Source: Synchiropus splendidus (Eukaryota > Chordata > Actinopteri > Syngnathiformes > Callionymidae). Taken from it: 64,000 nucleotides of DNA. Location: assembly GCF_027744825.2 (NCBI RefSeq), contig NW_026527054.1, positions 1,054,001-1,118,000 of the forward strand, given 5' to 3'. Shown piece after piece: positions 11,382 through 22,693 of this stretch (position 1 is the first letter of the stretch; each line of letters starts with the position of its first letter). A program made the position numbers and the translations under genes. The notes under the pieces are model-generated. The model was not told the origin of the DNA. It ran no database searches and saw only the letters and a program-made list of their open reading frames with translations.

Positions 11382-11531
11382 TATATATCAAGAACTTGGA
11401 CAAATAAACCACACAGTTTACACATCTCTTGAACTCCTGTGCTCTGACCGGCCAACCATCGTGGATTCTTTATCAGCTTTTTACCAGCTTTATCCGAACC
11501 AGCATCATAATCTTCCTTCCTCCTCACCACA
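11382..11531 (+). mobile_element. truncated 3' LTR of the BEL element
   Basis: From TATATATCAAGAACTTGGAC to CTCACCACA this repeats the last part of the 5' LTR (about 8449-8585), with a small insertion near 11475-11490. About 500 bp of upstream LTR and all of the integrase are lost. The breakpoint falls in the short shared string CTATATATCAAGAAC, suggesting a microhomology-mediated deletion. Confidence 0.75.
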
Positions 11532-11919
11532 TAGAGACCTGTGCTTCATTATACCTGTCTGTTATACCTTTGTGGGAGATATGTTCTTCGCTTCTTGGGT
11601 GGCTCCATCGTCACTCTCTGTCAGTCGAAGTAGCACAGCAGTGATCAAAGACTCTTCCTGGTTTTTCTGTGCCTATTTAAGGAGCGCGAATCATGACGCG
11701 AGCCAGTTACGTGATCGCTGAAAATGGGGCCTCATTTGCCTTCGGTCTTGTGATATGAGGAAAAAACGAGACGGGCCTCGATACGGGCTCCATTTAATCA
11801 TCAGCGGAATGGGTCCCAGCTGTGTGTCGCCATTAAGCTGAAGAAGGACAGATGAAGACGCGGAAGCGGGGAGACAGGAAGTAAAACAATAAAAGCACAA
11901 ACGAACACGAAACCTAACA
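11532..11919 (-). mobile_element. 3' LTR of the gypsy element, aberrant
   Basis: On the minus strand it begins TGTTAGGTTTCGTGTTCG at 11919. It matches the 5' LTR start at 18774 for about 120 bp, as far as the GGGACCCATTCCGC block. Beyond that the two LTRs do not match. The remainder here contains a TATA-like CCTTAAATAG near 11680, where an LTR promoter would be. The left boundary is not defined and abuts the BEL 3' LTR. Confidence 0.55.
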
Positions 11920-11922
11920 GTA

Positions 11923-11934
11923 CACCCCCTTCGA
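11923..11934 (-). promoter_or_regulatory. polypurine tract of the gypsy element
   Basis: A purine run (GAAGGGGG on the minus strand) directly precedes the 3' LTR start. This is where plus-strand priming would begin. Confidence 0.5.
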
Positions 11935-12120
11935 GGAGGGCCTCTAGGCACTTTTCCAGCCTTGTCTGGGTGGGTGCCGTGAAACTTGAGATTAAGTCTT
12001 GGTCGAGGATGAGGGAGCGGGAGATCCAGTATTGCTCCTCAGGGCCAGTCAATCGCGTATCGCTTTGATGGCGGCGCCTTGTCAGGCAGCGGCTACTGAG
12101 GCTCCCGGTAACAAAGCCAA
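11935..12120 (-). pseudogene. C-terminal end of gypsy pol (after integrase)
   Basis: The minus frame includes TGPEEQYWISRSLILDQDLI, which matches the tail of fish gypsy integrases (chromodomain-like; usual form xGPEExxWxPxxxILDxxLI). It runs to the polypurine tract. It is separated from the N-terminal part of the same integrase (about 15000-15200) by the LINE, and the catalytic middle of the integrase is missing. Confidence 0.65.
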
Positions 12121-12124
12121 ATGT

Positions 12125-14995
12125 ATGTATAATACAATGAAAATGAAACAATCAACGAACGAACGAACAAACAGTGGAAACGGCGCAATGCGTTTATTAG
12201 GATATGACCGGCAAACGATCATTAATCTGAGGGATTTCAACGGCTTTTATCCCGTTAGGGCGGAGACACGGACGACCCTACACGACCTCGGTCTGTTCCA
12301 CCGGTCGGATCCAAGGATCTACAGCATAGCGAAGCCCCGCCAGTCAGATTCAGAGTCCTACAGCACAGCGAAGCCCCTCCCCAGCAGCAGGGATCATCAT
12401 CACGGGGGACATCGGAGGCGGTGCGAGAGGAAGCAGAAGCGCGGTTGCCGCGGCGGAATTAAGGCTAAGATAAATGCTAACCCGTTCCGCTCGCCGCTCC
12501 CGTCGGTCCTGCTCTCTAATGTGCGCTCGCGAGAAAACAAACTGGACTATTTGAAACTGGACTTGAACACCCGAAGGGAGACACGGAACTGTTGCGTGCT
12601 GATCCTCACGGAGACGTGGCTCAACTCTTCTGTCCCGGACACCGCCATTAGCCTGGAAGGGCTAACAGCGTTCAGGGCGGACAGGAACAACGTGCTCACA
12701 GGTAAAACCCGGGGAGGGGGTGTCTGCATCTACATCAACAACAACTGGTGTATCAACACAACTCCGGTCTCCAGTCACTGCTGTGTGGACATAGAGTTTC
12801 TGATTGTGAAATGTAGACCCTTCTACTTGCCACGTGAGTTCACCAGCGTCACAGTGGTGGCCCTGTACATCCCTCCAAGCGCTGACTGCAAACAGGCCCT
12901 GAGTGTCCTCCATCAAGCCATCAGCGACGTGCAGTCCACACACCCAGAGAGTGTCTTCATTGTGGCAGGGGACTTTAACCAGGCCAATATGAAGACTGTG
13001 CTTCCAGCCTTTCACCAGCATGTGGACTTCGCTACTCGTGGGGAGAACACCCTGGACCTGGTCTACACCAACATCAAGAAGGCGTACAGAGCTGTCCCTC
13101 GTCCTCACCTCGGCTCCTCAGATCATCTCTCTGTGTTGCTGGTCCCTGCATACCAGCCCCTGCTCATGAGAGAGAAACCAGCAGTGAGGACAGTGAGAGT
13201 GTGGCCAGAGGGAACCATATCAGCCCTTCAGGACTGTTTCGAGCGTACTGACTGGAGCATGTTCAAGGATGCTGCTACGGACTGCAATCAGCAAACAGAC
13301 GTGGGGGAGTATGCGACCATCGTCACTCGGGCCAATCAGAAGCCTTGGATGACGAAAGAGGTGCGTGATAGACTGAGGGAGCGAAATGCTGCGTTCAAAT
13401 CTGGAGATGGAACGGCACTCAGATCAGCCAGGGCGAATCTGAACCGTGAAATCCGGGCAGCGAAGCGCACCCACAGTCGGAAGGTCCAAGGCTTCTTTCA
13501 GAATGCCAGCAACACCAGACAACTGTGGCAGGGCATCCAGACGGTCACAGGCTATAAAGCCTCTCCCCCTCCTTGCCGTGACGACATCAGCTTCCTCAAT
13601 GAGCTGAATAACTTCTTTGGAAGGTTTGAAGCTCTCAATACCAACCCTGCGAGGAAAGCTGCCCCCCACTCTGACGAACAGACGCTCAGACTGGACACCG
13701 CTACGGTGCAGAGAACTCTGAGGAAGGTGAACGCAAGTAAAGCTGCAGGCCCTGACAACATTCCTGGACGACTGATTAAGGAATGTGCTGACCAGCTGTC
13801 CCAAGTGCTCACGGACATCTTCAACACCTCTCTGACCCAGGCGGTCGTCCCTCCATGTTTCAAGTCGGCCATAATTATTCCTGTGCCCAAGAAACCGACC
13901 ACCACGTGTCTGAACGACTTTCGCCCCGTTGCACTAACATCCACCATCATGAAGTGCTTCAAGAGGGTGGTTGAGGACCACATCGTCTCCATACTCCCCG
14001 CATCATTCGACCCGTTCCAGTTTGCGTACCAGCCGAACCGCTCCACGGAGGACGCCATCTCCACTGCTCTCCACCTGAGCCTGGAGCACCTAGAGAAGAA
14101 GAACATTCTGGTTCGGATGCTGTTCCTGGACTTCAGCTCAGCTTTTAATACCATCATCCCACAGGACCTGGTACATAAATTGGAGCAACTAGGAGTGGAG
14201 ACCTCCATGTGCAACTGGCTGCTGGACTTTCTCACCAACAGAACCCAGTCTGTCCGAGTAGGAGGTAACACGTCAAGTGTTATCTCCCAGAACATCGGCT
14301 CCCCTCAGGGATGTGTCCTCAGCCCACTGCTGTTCACTCTGCTGACCCACGACTGTCGCCCCAAGTATAGCAGCAACCACATCCTGAAGTACGCGGACGA
14401 CACAATGGTTGTGGGTCTCATCCAGGACAATGATGAACTGGCCTACAGGGAGGAGGTGCAACATCTGGTGGACTGGTGTGAGACGAACAATCTGGCCCTG
14501 AATCTCGACAAGACGAAGGAGATTGTCGTGGACTTCGGGAGATCAAGACACAGCCATGCCCCTCTTTACATCAACGACAGGGCTGTGGAAATGGTGAGTA
14601 CAACCAAATACCTGGGTGTGCACATCACAGACGATCTTAGCTGGTCACTCCACACCTCCTCCCTGGCAAAGAAGGCACAGCAGCGTCTGCACTTCCTGAC
14701 CACCTTCTACAGAGGGACAATCGAGAGCCTGCTGACCAGCTGCATCTCCGTCTGGTCTGGGAGCTGCAGTGCATCAGACTGGAAGTCTCTGCAGAGGGTG
14801 GTGAGGACAGCGGAGAAAATCACCGGGACCCCGCTCCCTGCCATCAAGGATATAGCAGATGTTCGCTGCTTATCCAGGGCACAAAGGATCATCGCGGACT
14901 CTACTCATGCAAACTATGCACTGTTCTCCCTCCTGCCATCTGGCAGACGGTTCCGCAGCATCCGATGCAGAACCACCAGATTCAGGAACAAGGGA
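12125..14995 (+). pseudogene. L2-type LINE ORF2: endonuclease plus reverse transcriptase, 3' truncated
   Basis: Non-LTR retrotransposon (CR1/L2/Jockey group) protein that nicks DNA and copies its RNA at the nick. The frame is uninterrupted for about 950 codons. The AP-type endonuclease has LSNVRSRENKLDYL, LTETWLN, GGGVCIYINNNW, VAGDFNQA and the final SDHLSVLL. Reverse transcriptase motifs are KAAGPDNIPG, FLDFSSAFNTI (motif A), GSPQGCVLSPLLFTL (B) and KYADDTMVV (C, catalytic YADD), then the C-terminal [18 protein letters not shown]. It stops inside that last block and joins gypsy antisense sequence, so its own stop, 3' UTR and tail are missing. The open frame continues through gypsy sequence at both ends, giving an apparent 1,032-codon frame (11999-15097) that is a chimera. 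No ORF1 is present. Confidence 0.85.
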
Positions 14996-17228
14996 AACAA
15001 AGTGTGCCATCTTAGAAAATCTATCCACAATGGTCATAACCGTTGTCATACCTGCAGACGGGGGCAAGCGCTTGACAAAATCGACGGCAATGTGTGACCA
15101 AGGTCGGCCAGGAAGAGGCAGAGGCAGAGGTTGTAAGAGACCAGCTGGAGGACGATGTGAGGATTTGGAACGATCCAACGATACAGGTCTCAGGAACAAT
15201 GGTCTCCATTTTCTCTTGGGAGAGAGGATTCTCATGGAGTCTGGACAGAGCATCGGGTTTAGCATTCTGGCTGCCTGGGCGGTAGGTTATGGAAAACCTA
15301 AATCTTCCCAGAAAAAGAGCCCAACGAGCCTGACGAGAGTTGAGCCGTCTGGCGGACTGGAGGTACAGAAGGTTTTTATGGTCTGTGAATACCAAAAAAG
15401 GGGTTTGAGCCCCCTCTAACCAGTGCCTCCACTCCTGTAGTGCAGCCACAACGGCCAAGAGCTCAGGGTTGCCAATATCATAATTTCTTTCCGCACTTGA
15501 CAATCCTCGGGAAAAGAAAGCACATGGGTGTACCTTTTGGTCAGACGGATCCCTTTGTGACAGGATAGCGCCGATTCCTGAATCTGAAGCGTCTACCTCC
15601 AGGATAAACTGCCGGGAAGGGTAAGAATGACGCAGGATCGGAGCAGAGGAAAACAGAGTCCGGAGCTTGTTGAAAGACTCCTCAGCCTCAGGAGTCCAGA
15701 CGAAAATCATCTCAGTGGAGGTGAGCGCCGTCAGTAGAGCAGCAACCTTGCTGTAATCTCGGATGATGCGTCTGTAAAAGTTAGCGAAGCCCAAGAACTG
15801 TTGGAGTTGCTTACGGTTGTTCGGTGTCTTCCAGATTACCACAGCTTCGATTTTTGCAGGATCAGGAAGAAGGCGTCCCTCTCCCAATATGAATCCCCGG
15901 AAGCTGACCTGTTTCATGTGAAACTCAGACTTCTCGGCTTTGCAATAGAGTCTATTTTCCAGAAGTCTTTGTAGGACCAGCCACACATGCTCCTTGTGTT
16001 CCTCCTCCACCCTTGAGAAGATCAGTATGTCGTCCAAGTAGACGTATAGAAAATGATTAATCATATCTCTGAGGATGTCATTTACAAGTGCTTGGAATAC
16101 GGCAGGAGCGTTAGTTAACCCGAATGGCATGACACAATATTCGAAATGACCCAGAGGCATCTTAAAAGCGGTCTTCCACTCGTCTCCCTCTCTGATGCGA
16201 ACTAGATGAAAAGCATTGTGTAAGTCAAGTTTCGAAAAAATAGTTGCCTGGTTTAGGGGCTCTAAAGCAGGGTCGATGAGCAGAAGTGGGTATTTATTTT
16301 TAACATGGATCTGGTTCAAGCCGCGATAGTCATTGCATGGACGAAGAGAGTTGTCCTTTTTGCTGACAAAGAAAAACCCCGCACCCAGAGGGGAGGAGGA
16401 AGGGCGAATCAAACCAGCTGCTAGGGACTCATTTATATATCTTTCCATTGACTCTCTCTCTGGGCAGACATTATATAGTCTACTCGAGGGGAAAGGAGCC
16501 ACAGGAATTAGATCGATGGCGCAATCATAAGGGCGGTGAGGGGGAAAAGAGAGAGCTTGGTCCTTATTAAATACCTCCCCAAGATCGTGGTAACAAGTAG
16601 GAACCTTTGAGAGATCCGGAGGTGAGGGTGGGGAGGAAGGGGTGGTCTGAAGGGAACCAGGAGCAGACCTAAGGCAATGAGCATGACAGTGGGTGCTCCA
16701 GCCAGCAATCTTGGACCGTCTCCAGTCTATCTGCAGATTGTGTGTGGAGAGCCAGGGAAAACCGAGAACGAGTGGAGAAGAAGAAGCAGGGAGAACCAGA
16801 AACGAGATCACCTCAGAGTGGTTTCCAGACAGTGTGAGGGTCAGGAGGGAGGTGCGGTGGGTGACTTGTGGGAGCAGACTGCCGTCAATTGCCGAAAGAG
16901 AGCGAGGGGAGTCCAACCTGACAAGAGGAACGGATAATGAGTCAGCAAAAGAGGCGTCGATAAAGTTATCATGAGCACCTGAATCTATGAACACCTCGAC
17001 CGGAGAGTTCGTCTCTCCCTTGCGCAGGGAGGCAGAAAAAATTATTCTTCCCACTCTAATAGGTGTTTTACTGACCTTATTTTGGGAGACGAGTGGAAGA
17101 CGGCAGCCTCTAGCACGGACCGGACAAACACGGATGATGTGACCCGGTTGACCACAATATAAACAAAGGCCCCGAGAGATCCGGAGTTGGCGTTCTTCCA
17201 GTGTCAGTCTCATTCTCCCCACCTGCAT
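14996..17228 (-). pseudogene. Ty3/gypsy pol: zinc knuckle, protease, RT, RNase H, integrase start
   Basis: LTR-retrotransposon polyprotein, read leftwards. It starts with a CCHC knuckle ([14 protein letters not shown]). An aspartic protease follows ([12 protein letters not shown], catalytic DSG), then [12 protein letters not shown], and reverse transcriptase with [28 protein letters not shown] and YLDDILIFS (motif C). RNase H has [18 protein letters not shown] and [11 protein letters not shown], ending [10 protein letters not shown]. After about 15260 the frame is lost. The integrase resumes in another frame with [32 protein letters not shown] and [11 protein letters not shown], and is cut at about 14996 by the LINE junction. 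The zinc-binding H2C2 part of the integrase is deleted. The PR-RT-RH section is intact over about 660 codons. Confidence 0.88.
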
Positions 17229-18060
17229 GGGCTCAGAGTCTTCAAGTCAGGAGGAGACTTCGGGCTGAGGGTTAGTTGTAGGTGGAGAAAACGGAACCGG
17301 CAACACCATGTGGTGAGTGGGACGTTTCTCTCTGGAATGCTCTCTGATCCTGTTATCTATTCCAATAGCTAGGAGGATGAGCTCCTCCAGAGAGTTGGGT
17401 TCGTCGCGGAGAGAGAGTTGGTCCTGTATGTTGGAGGCTAGCCCATTAATAAATATGGACATGAGTGCTGGTTCATTCCATCCAGTCTGGGCTGCTAGGA
17501 TCCTGAAGCGGATCGAATATTCGGATACCGATTCCTTAGGGATGTCTTGAGTGACAGATACTAAGTGCTTGGAAGCGCAAGAGCCACTTTTGAAGGGAGC
17601 ATCAAAAACTCGACGCCTCTCTGAGGAGAATGTGTGGAAATCATTCAGAATGGGAGAGTCTTGACTCGCAAAGAGAAGCTGCCCACTGGCTGGCCTTGTC
17701 GCGGAGAAGGTTTATACAGTATACAATCCGGGCTCTGTCTGTCTGGAAAAGTGAGGGTTGAGAGTCAAAGACAGGCGAATATTGAAAAAAGAAGTTCTTA
17801 CAGAAGCCTGGTTTACCTGCATAAACCTCTGGCGTAGGAATGGTCAGCTCTCGAACATTGAATAGTTGTTGTACTGGGGCAGGAGCAGAAGCAGCGACTG
17901 GAGCAGGTAAGGTTGAGTCTGCTCCAGTAGGAGGAGGCGAAGATCGCTCACAATGGGCTGAAATATTCTGCAGCTGCTCCAGGAAACCCTGAGTCACTCT
18001 CTCTAAATTAGAGATTCTAGTGCCCTGGGAGCCTACAGCCTTCTGCAAATTCAAAACCAT
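17229..18060 (-). pseudogene. gypsy gag, frameshifted
   Basis: The structural protein begins at ATG 18060-18058 (MVLNLQKAVGSQGTRISNLE) with a short coiled-coil-like region. A Pro/Ala linker follows, then PEVYAGKPGFCKNFFFQYSP and RARIVYCINLLRDKASQWA, the capsid core typical of fish gypsy gags. It continues in other frames (17462-17247 with FINGLASNIQDQLSLRDEP) to the zinc knuckle in the next feature. At least two frameshifts separate these pieces. Confidence 0.75.
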
Positions 18061-18099
18061 TGCTGAGTCAGTTCAGTGGCTAGACGGTTCTGTCATAGT

Positions 18100-18774
18100 G
18101 TAGTTGTAAGGTGACTCAATTCATATGGTTTTAAATTCGCAGATGACTTGAGACAAGCAAGGTTTCTGTTAATCAAGAAGTTTAATACAAAAATAATACA
18201 CGAACAAAAACAATGAACTGAGGGCGGCGACACCAAAGTGGAGCGCGGTGGACACAACACCAACGGTGGGGGAATAACCTACAACAGAAAACAGGCGTGA
18301 GTTACACTGCACTGTAAAACGGGGACAGCAGAAAACTATGCGCTCGGTAAATACACTCACGAGGCTGAATATAACAAAGGACGCTTGGCAGAAGCGAAAA
18401 ACAAACACTCTAGGCAAGGAAAAACTAGCAGAAAAGCTCACAGAAAGAGTAAACAAACACTCAAAGAAGCAAATGCGGAGCTGAGGAAAGAGCAAACAGA
18501 CAGTGGTATAGATGAAGAGAAACAAGAGAGACGCGGAGCAAGAACAAGGAAAGACAAACCAGGGACAAGAGAATCAGAGTAGCAACAAGAGATCATACCA
18601 CGTATCAGCAGCAGACCATCTAGCGACAACACAGTGGGCAGAAGGGTAGATATCATCGGCGGAATGGGTCCCAGCTGTTTGTCACCATTAAGCTGGAGCA
18701 GGACAGACGAAGACACGGAAGCGGGGAGACAGGAAGTACAACAATAAAAGCACAAACGAACACGAAACCTGACA
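18100..18774 (-). mobile_element. 5' LTR and leader of the gypsy element
   Basis: It starts TGTCAGGTTTCGTGTTCG at 18774 (minus), matching the 3' LTR start at 11919. The inner end is not resolved and lies between about 18180 and 18100, just upstream of the gag ATG. An AATAAA-like signal is not obvious. Only the first 120 bp or so match the other LTR. Confidence 0.6.
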
Positions 18775-21700
18775 TTTTTGTTACTTTAGCACAGAGATTA
18801 AAAACATGGAAAAGCATTGTTTTCTTTGTCTCAGAGGATGCATTATTCACGTGTCAGCATTATGTGCTAAATAAGTGTATTATAGATACTGTCATACAAA
18901 TTCAATCAGTGTTTAACTGATTTTAACACTGGATGTCAAGGGGGACGTGAACTTGCTGCTTTAAATAGCAGCTTCTCGCTTATCATGACAGGTAAACATA
19001 CTTGGGGTCTCAAGGACACTGTCTCAAGGTGTTGCAATGACTGAAAGGGGTCCCAGGACTTAAACCCAAAATAGCACTTAATAAGTGCTGGTGGACAGAG
19101 AGATGGCAGGATGAACACTGACGATCAACTCCTTCATAGGGTTCATAAAGTTAAGGGGTGTGGTGTCCAAGACCTGGACCATCATCTTCCTTGCCAAGAC
19201 TGTCTTGGGTGGATGTTGGCAGGGAAGATGAACGTTTGAGCTGATGCACGGGAGAGAGTCGCCGAGGCTCTTGGAACTCCAGATCTCCGGCGAGTGTTTC
19301 TTTGGGTCTCCCATGTGCACATGAAAAACAACACCTGATTCAAGGTCCAGCTGGGAGATATGGAAGCCCGGACCATTGACCAGCACAGACCGGTGAGCCA
19401 GGGGTAGTTACTGCAGTTGCCCGGCTCCCTCTCTCGCCGCTCCCTCCTTCAACTTGTGGTTCATAAGATATATAGAAAATATCTTGTTTTTCTCTTTCTG
19501 TGTCCTCGGTTGTTGCTTGTGTTAACATCTTGAATACTAAGCGTATGGTCGGCCACCTATTTTTTATATTAAATGATTTACTGAAAGATTTGTCAAGCAA
19601 AACATGCAGTCGTTAATTAAAAACAGAATTTTTGCTGAATGTGGGATTTGAACATTAACAATAAAATCACTTATGGAGGCAGCAACTAGTTCCCAGGATG
19701 TAGACACGCTGTATTTAATGAATAATGGTCACACGTGGTGACTTAGCTAATTTATTGGTGAAGCGCTTTGTGGGTGTGAGCTGCATTTTTTTGAATAAAG
19801 TTATAGTGTAATTGGTGGTTTGGATTGTTAGATGTCGTTTTTACATTGGCTCACACAGTACCCCAATTTATCTCTTTGTTGTTAATCTAGCTAGGTCTCG
19901 ACACCATGCAGCACCACTGAGTGACCCCACTCCTCCGGTGAGCTATGCTGGTTATATGGTTTATGGTTTATATGGTTTATAGATAGTATGTGTTCGGAGG
20001 GGTTTGGTCCATGGTATGCCACATGCACACATTGTGGGAAGTTGGGGTGTCCAGAATCGCTCTGTTGGGCTCCGACGTCATCACCACCAAATCTCGAGAG
20101 AGAGCCCCGAGAACAGGGGTGGGATCCAGGCACCCCGCAGTTGCTTCTGAACCACTGCGCCAGTGTGACTTCCGCCTGGAAGTGCATTGGAAAGCAATTG
20201 CAAAATTCCCATGGAATGTCAGCTTGAGTTCTAGTTTAAATGACAGTTTGAAGTTTGAAATACAATTTGCCATTTGCTTAGAAACACATTAAAAAGGTGA
20301 GACATTTCAAGTTGCGCTGCTGCCTGAAGCTGCTGTTTCATTGGATCATTGCAGAGTATTAATCAGCAATTAAAACCATTTGTTAGAAAAAGAAACTACA
20401 ATAATGAACTTCATTTGCTTGAGGTTTTCCATAGCATGTTGGTTTTACACCAGGCAGGTGTGCAGCGTGTGCGTATTGACTAGCTATATAAGGAACTGAC
20501 CAAACCTGGGTTATTTTGATTACACGTGATGGAGAAGGTCACTATTGGTGATGCTGTGTCCAGATGCAGGTCTGGACACAGGAGACTGCTGAAAGACTGA
20601 AGATGGCAAGGTAAAACATGGACTATGGAATACCATGTTGCACATTTACTGAGTAGAAGTGCATAAATGTGCAAAAGATAATTCTAGACATGTACAAGAA
20701 GTTGTGAATCATGTTTGGTCATAAAGTAGTCGACATGCATGAAAGAGAATGGAATACAGCTGTTACAATAATTTAGACTCTTTCACGAAGTAAAGATGAA
20801 GAACAGCCTTAGAGCTGGACACATGTTCATCTTCATGTGTTTCTGCACTGACAATAATTTGGCCTCTGGGGTTTTGGCACATATCAGAGATGCACGTCGT
20901 CATTTAGGTGAAGTACATTCAATAGCGGACAATATCAGTGTATAGTGTGCTTTGGATGACACGTTCTCCATAGTGCCCCCAGGTCCCAGTGTCATGGAGC
21001 TGACTCCTCAGTCACCTGAAGAGACCTCAGCTCATGAAGGTCCTCCTGACCTCACTCAGGTCCCCTCCACTTCCACCTCATCAAAATAGAAACGTAGAGT
21101 TACTGTTTGAATCAGAGTTATAGGGGATGACACACTGTAATTCTGAACAACATTCATGTTACAGAGTCCACACATGATGCCACCTTTCTGCTGCGGGACT
21201 TCACACGCAGTCTCCTTGGTCTCCACCACAAAAACAAGTTGGCTTTATATAAAGAAATGCAAGGTCCAAAAAAGCTAGGAAACCTGATGACCACCTACAA
21301 ACGGGCAAAGGACAGGTCGAAACGAGGGGAAAGAGGAAATGACAGGCAATAAAGTCAAACAGAAAACTTCTGTCACCAACCTCCACTTGTTCTCTTCTTA
21401 GTCTGAAATGGCTCTTGAAGTCTGACGGACTGAATAAGGAGACTACATCCTCCTCAAAAGAAATTACTTTATCAACTGACCTGGGAAAATTATGGAGAGT
21501 CCGTTACAACCTACGGATTGTTTCATGGCGACAAATATATATATATAAACAGTGTTATTTTTAGAATGAAGGAAATGTCATCACATTCAAAATGTTATGG
21601 TAATTTGACTTGATGCTGGCAGTTTCTTGCCTTTTCTTGATTCGACAAAACTACTTACCTTCTCTGAGCGCATTCTGATAAAGAAGTGTTCCCCCGCCTC

Positions 21701-21880
21701 CAATTCATCAGCCAATAAATCGAAAAAAAGTGATTCTCTCCATCACGTTCTTCGTACCAAGTGCAATCCGACTACAACAATCCGAGATTTCCCGATGTAT
21801 CCGCCCCCTTCGTCATCATCTGGGAAGCACCCCACGCAGCCGCCGCCTGGTCTCACAAGCCCATTGGTGCTGCTGCTGCC
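18775..21880. other. intergenic; no convincing gene
   Basis: About 3.1 kb without a recognised gene. Minus 19386-19078 is an open frame of 102 codons with ordinary protein-like composition (contains LDLESGVVFHVHMGDPKKH), family unknown. Minus 20170-20060 contains GGCGCAGTGGTTC and TGGATCCCACCC blocks that faintly resemble a tRNA-derived SINE head. Plus 20940-21100 and 21180-21350 have short open stretches (the second with LGNLMTTYKRAKDRSKRG) that might be remnants of a Myb/MADF-type transposon protein. None is strong enough to call. Confidence 0.3.
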
Positions 21881-21884
21881 TGGC

Positions 21885-22180
21885 TGTTCCTGAAAAAGCG
21901 TTTCGACACAGTGACACACTGTGCTGATACTGTGTTGATACTGTGTCACTGAATAGTGACATCTGCTGGACATTAAGAATCCCTGCAGGCAACCGAGTTC
22001 TACATTTACACTGATTTGATGACCTACTATATATATTAATATCAAATAATTCTTTGCATTCATTATTATTCCATATTTTTAAATAATGTGAAAATGTGCC
22101 ATCATGTGAAAAATCCAACGTTTTTAAATTTCCTAAATTAAATGATACCTTGTAAAATCATTTGAATTAGAATGGAACAA
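21885..22180 (-). repeat. interspersed repeat, copy 2 (inverse of 2840-3075)
   Basis: The reverse complement matches 2840-3075 in order: the GTGACACACTGTG block, the CTGCAGGCA block, the ACACTGATTTGATGA block and the TCATTTGAATTAGAATGGA end. The copies are diverged with several indels. Confidence 0.6.
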
Positions 22181-22215
22181 GACAAGTCGGAAATCTGAGA
22201 CAAACACACAGATCG

Positions 22216-22380
22216 AAATAACTACATTATTCTCCAACAGGAGATCAAAATGGTCCTACACGGCAGACAGCTTGCGTTTCCCTTGGAGCTGCCCCCTAGA
22301 TCCACAAAGACATTCACAAAGAACTGTGAGATTCAACTGTTTCACCAGTTACATCCTGTTGACAGGTGCACTTCCTTAGA
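22216..22380 (+). repeat. direct repeat left of the DIRS element
   Basis: About 165 bp from CTACATTATTCTCC to GCACTTCCTTAGAAA, repeated in the same orientation at about 26552-26714. By eye there are about a dozen substitutions and no large indels. It is non-coding. Confidence 0.8.
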
Positions 22381-22395
22381 AAATGATGGTTAGTC

Positions 22396-22569
22396 TATTC
22401 TATGAATATGTGCGTAGCCCTCTAACGGCCTTCGCTATTGGTTAATCCACATCGAGGCACTGGCCTCGGCCTGAGACTTTGATTGATTGGCTCTCCGCCC
22501 AGGAAGGCACCACCCACTATGTATAACTCTCCCCTGCGCCCGCCGTTCTGCTCCCTTTGGAACTCAGCG
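22396..22569 (+). repeat. left inverted terminal repeat of the DIRS element
   Basis: Reads TAACGGCCTTCGCTATTGG and continues through GATTGATTGGCTCTCCGCCC to GGAACTCAGC. The reverse complement is found at 26383-26552. Inverted termini instead of LTRs are the hallmark of DIRS retrotransposons. Confidence 0.8.
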
Positions 22570-22642
22570 GAAACAGGCCTGCTGGGCAGCCAGTTAGAGT
22601 GCTACGCACATATTGATAGAACCTGGGTTACGTGAGTAACCA

Positions 22643-22693
22643 TCATTTCTATGTCATATGTGCTCCGCCCTCTAACGGCCTTCGCTATTGGTT
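22643..22693 (+). repeat. internal complementary region of the DIRS element
   Basis: A third copy of the outermost inverted-repeat sequence (CATATGTGCTCCGCCCTC, then GCTATTGGTTAA) lies just inside the left end. In DIRS elements such a region templates circularisation of the cDNA. The position next to the recombinase end agrees with this role. Confidence 0.7.

Noticed and set aside
13552..14295. 247-codon minus frame antisense to the LINE
   Set aside because: Shadow of the EN-RT coding frame; no domain of its own.
20060..20170. Possible second tRNA-derived SINE (minus)
   Set aside because: A- and B-box likeness is weak and no body or tail could be defined.
21201..21386. MADF/Myb-like transposon protein remnant
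   Set aside because: A single short block (YKRAKDRSKRG) on plus, with no supporting partner frame in the right order.
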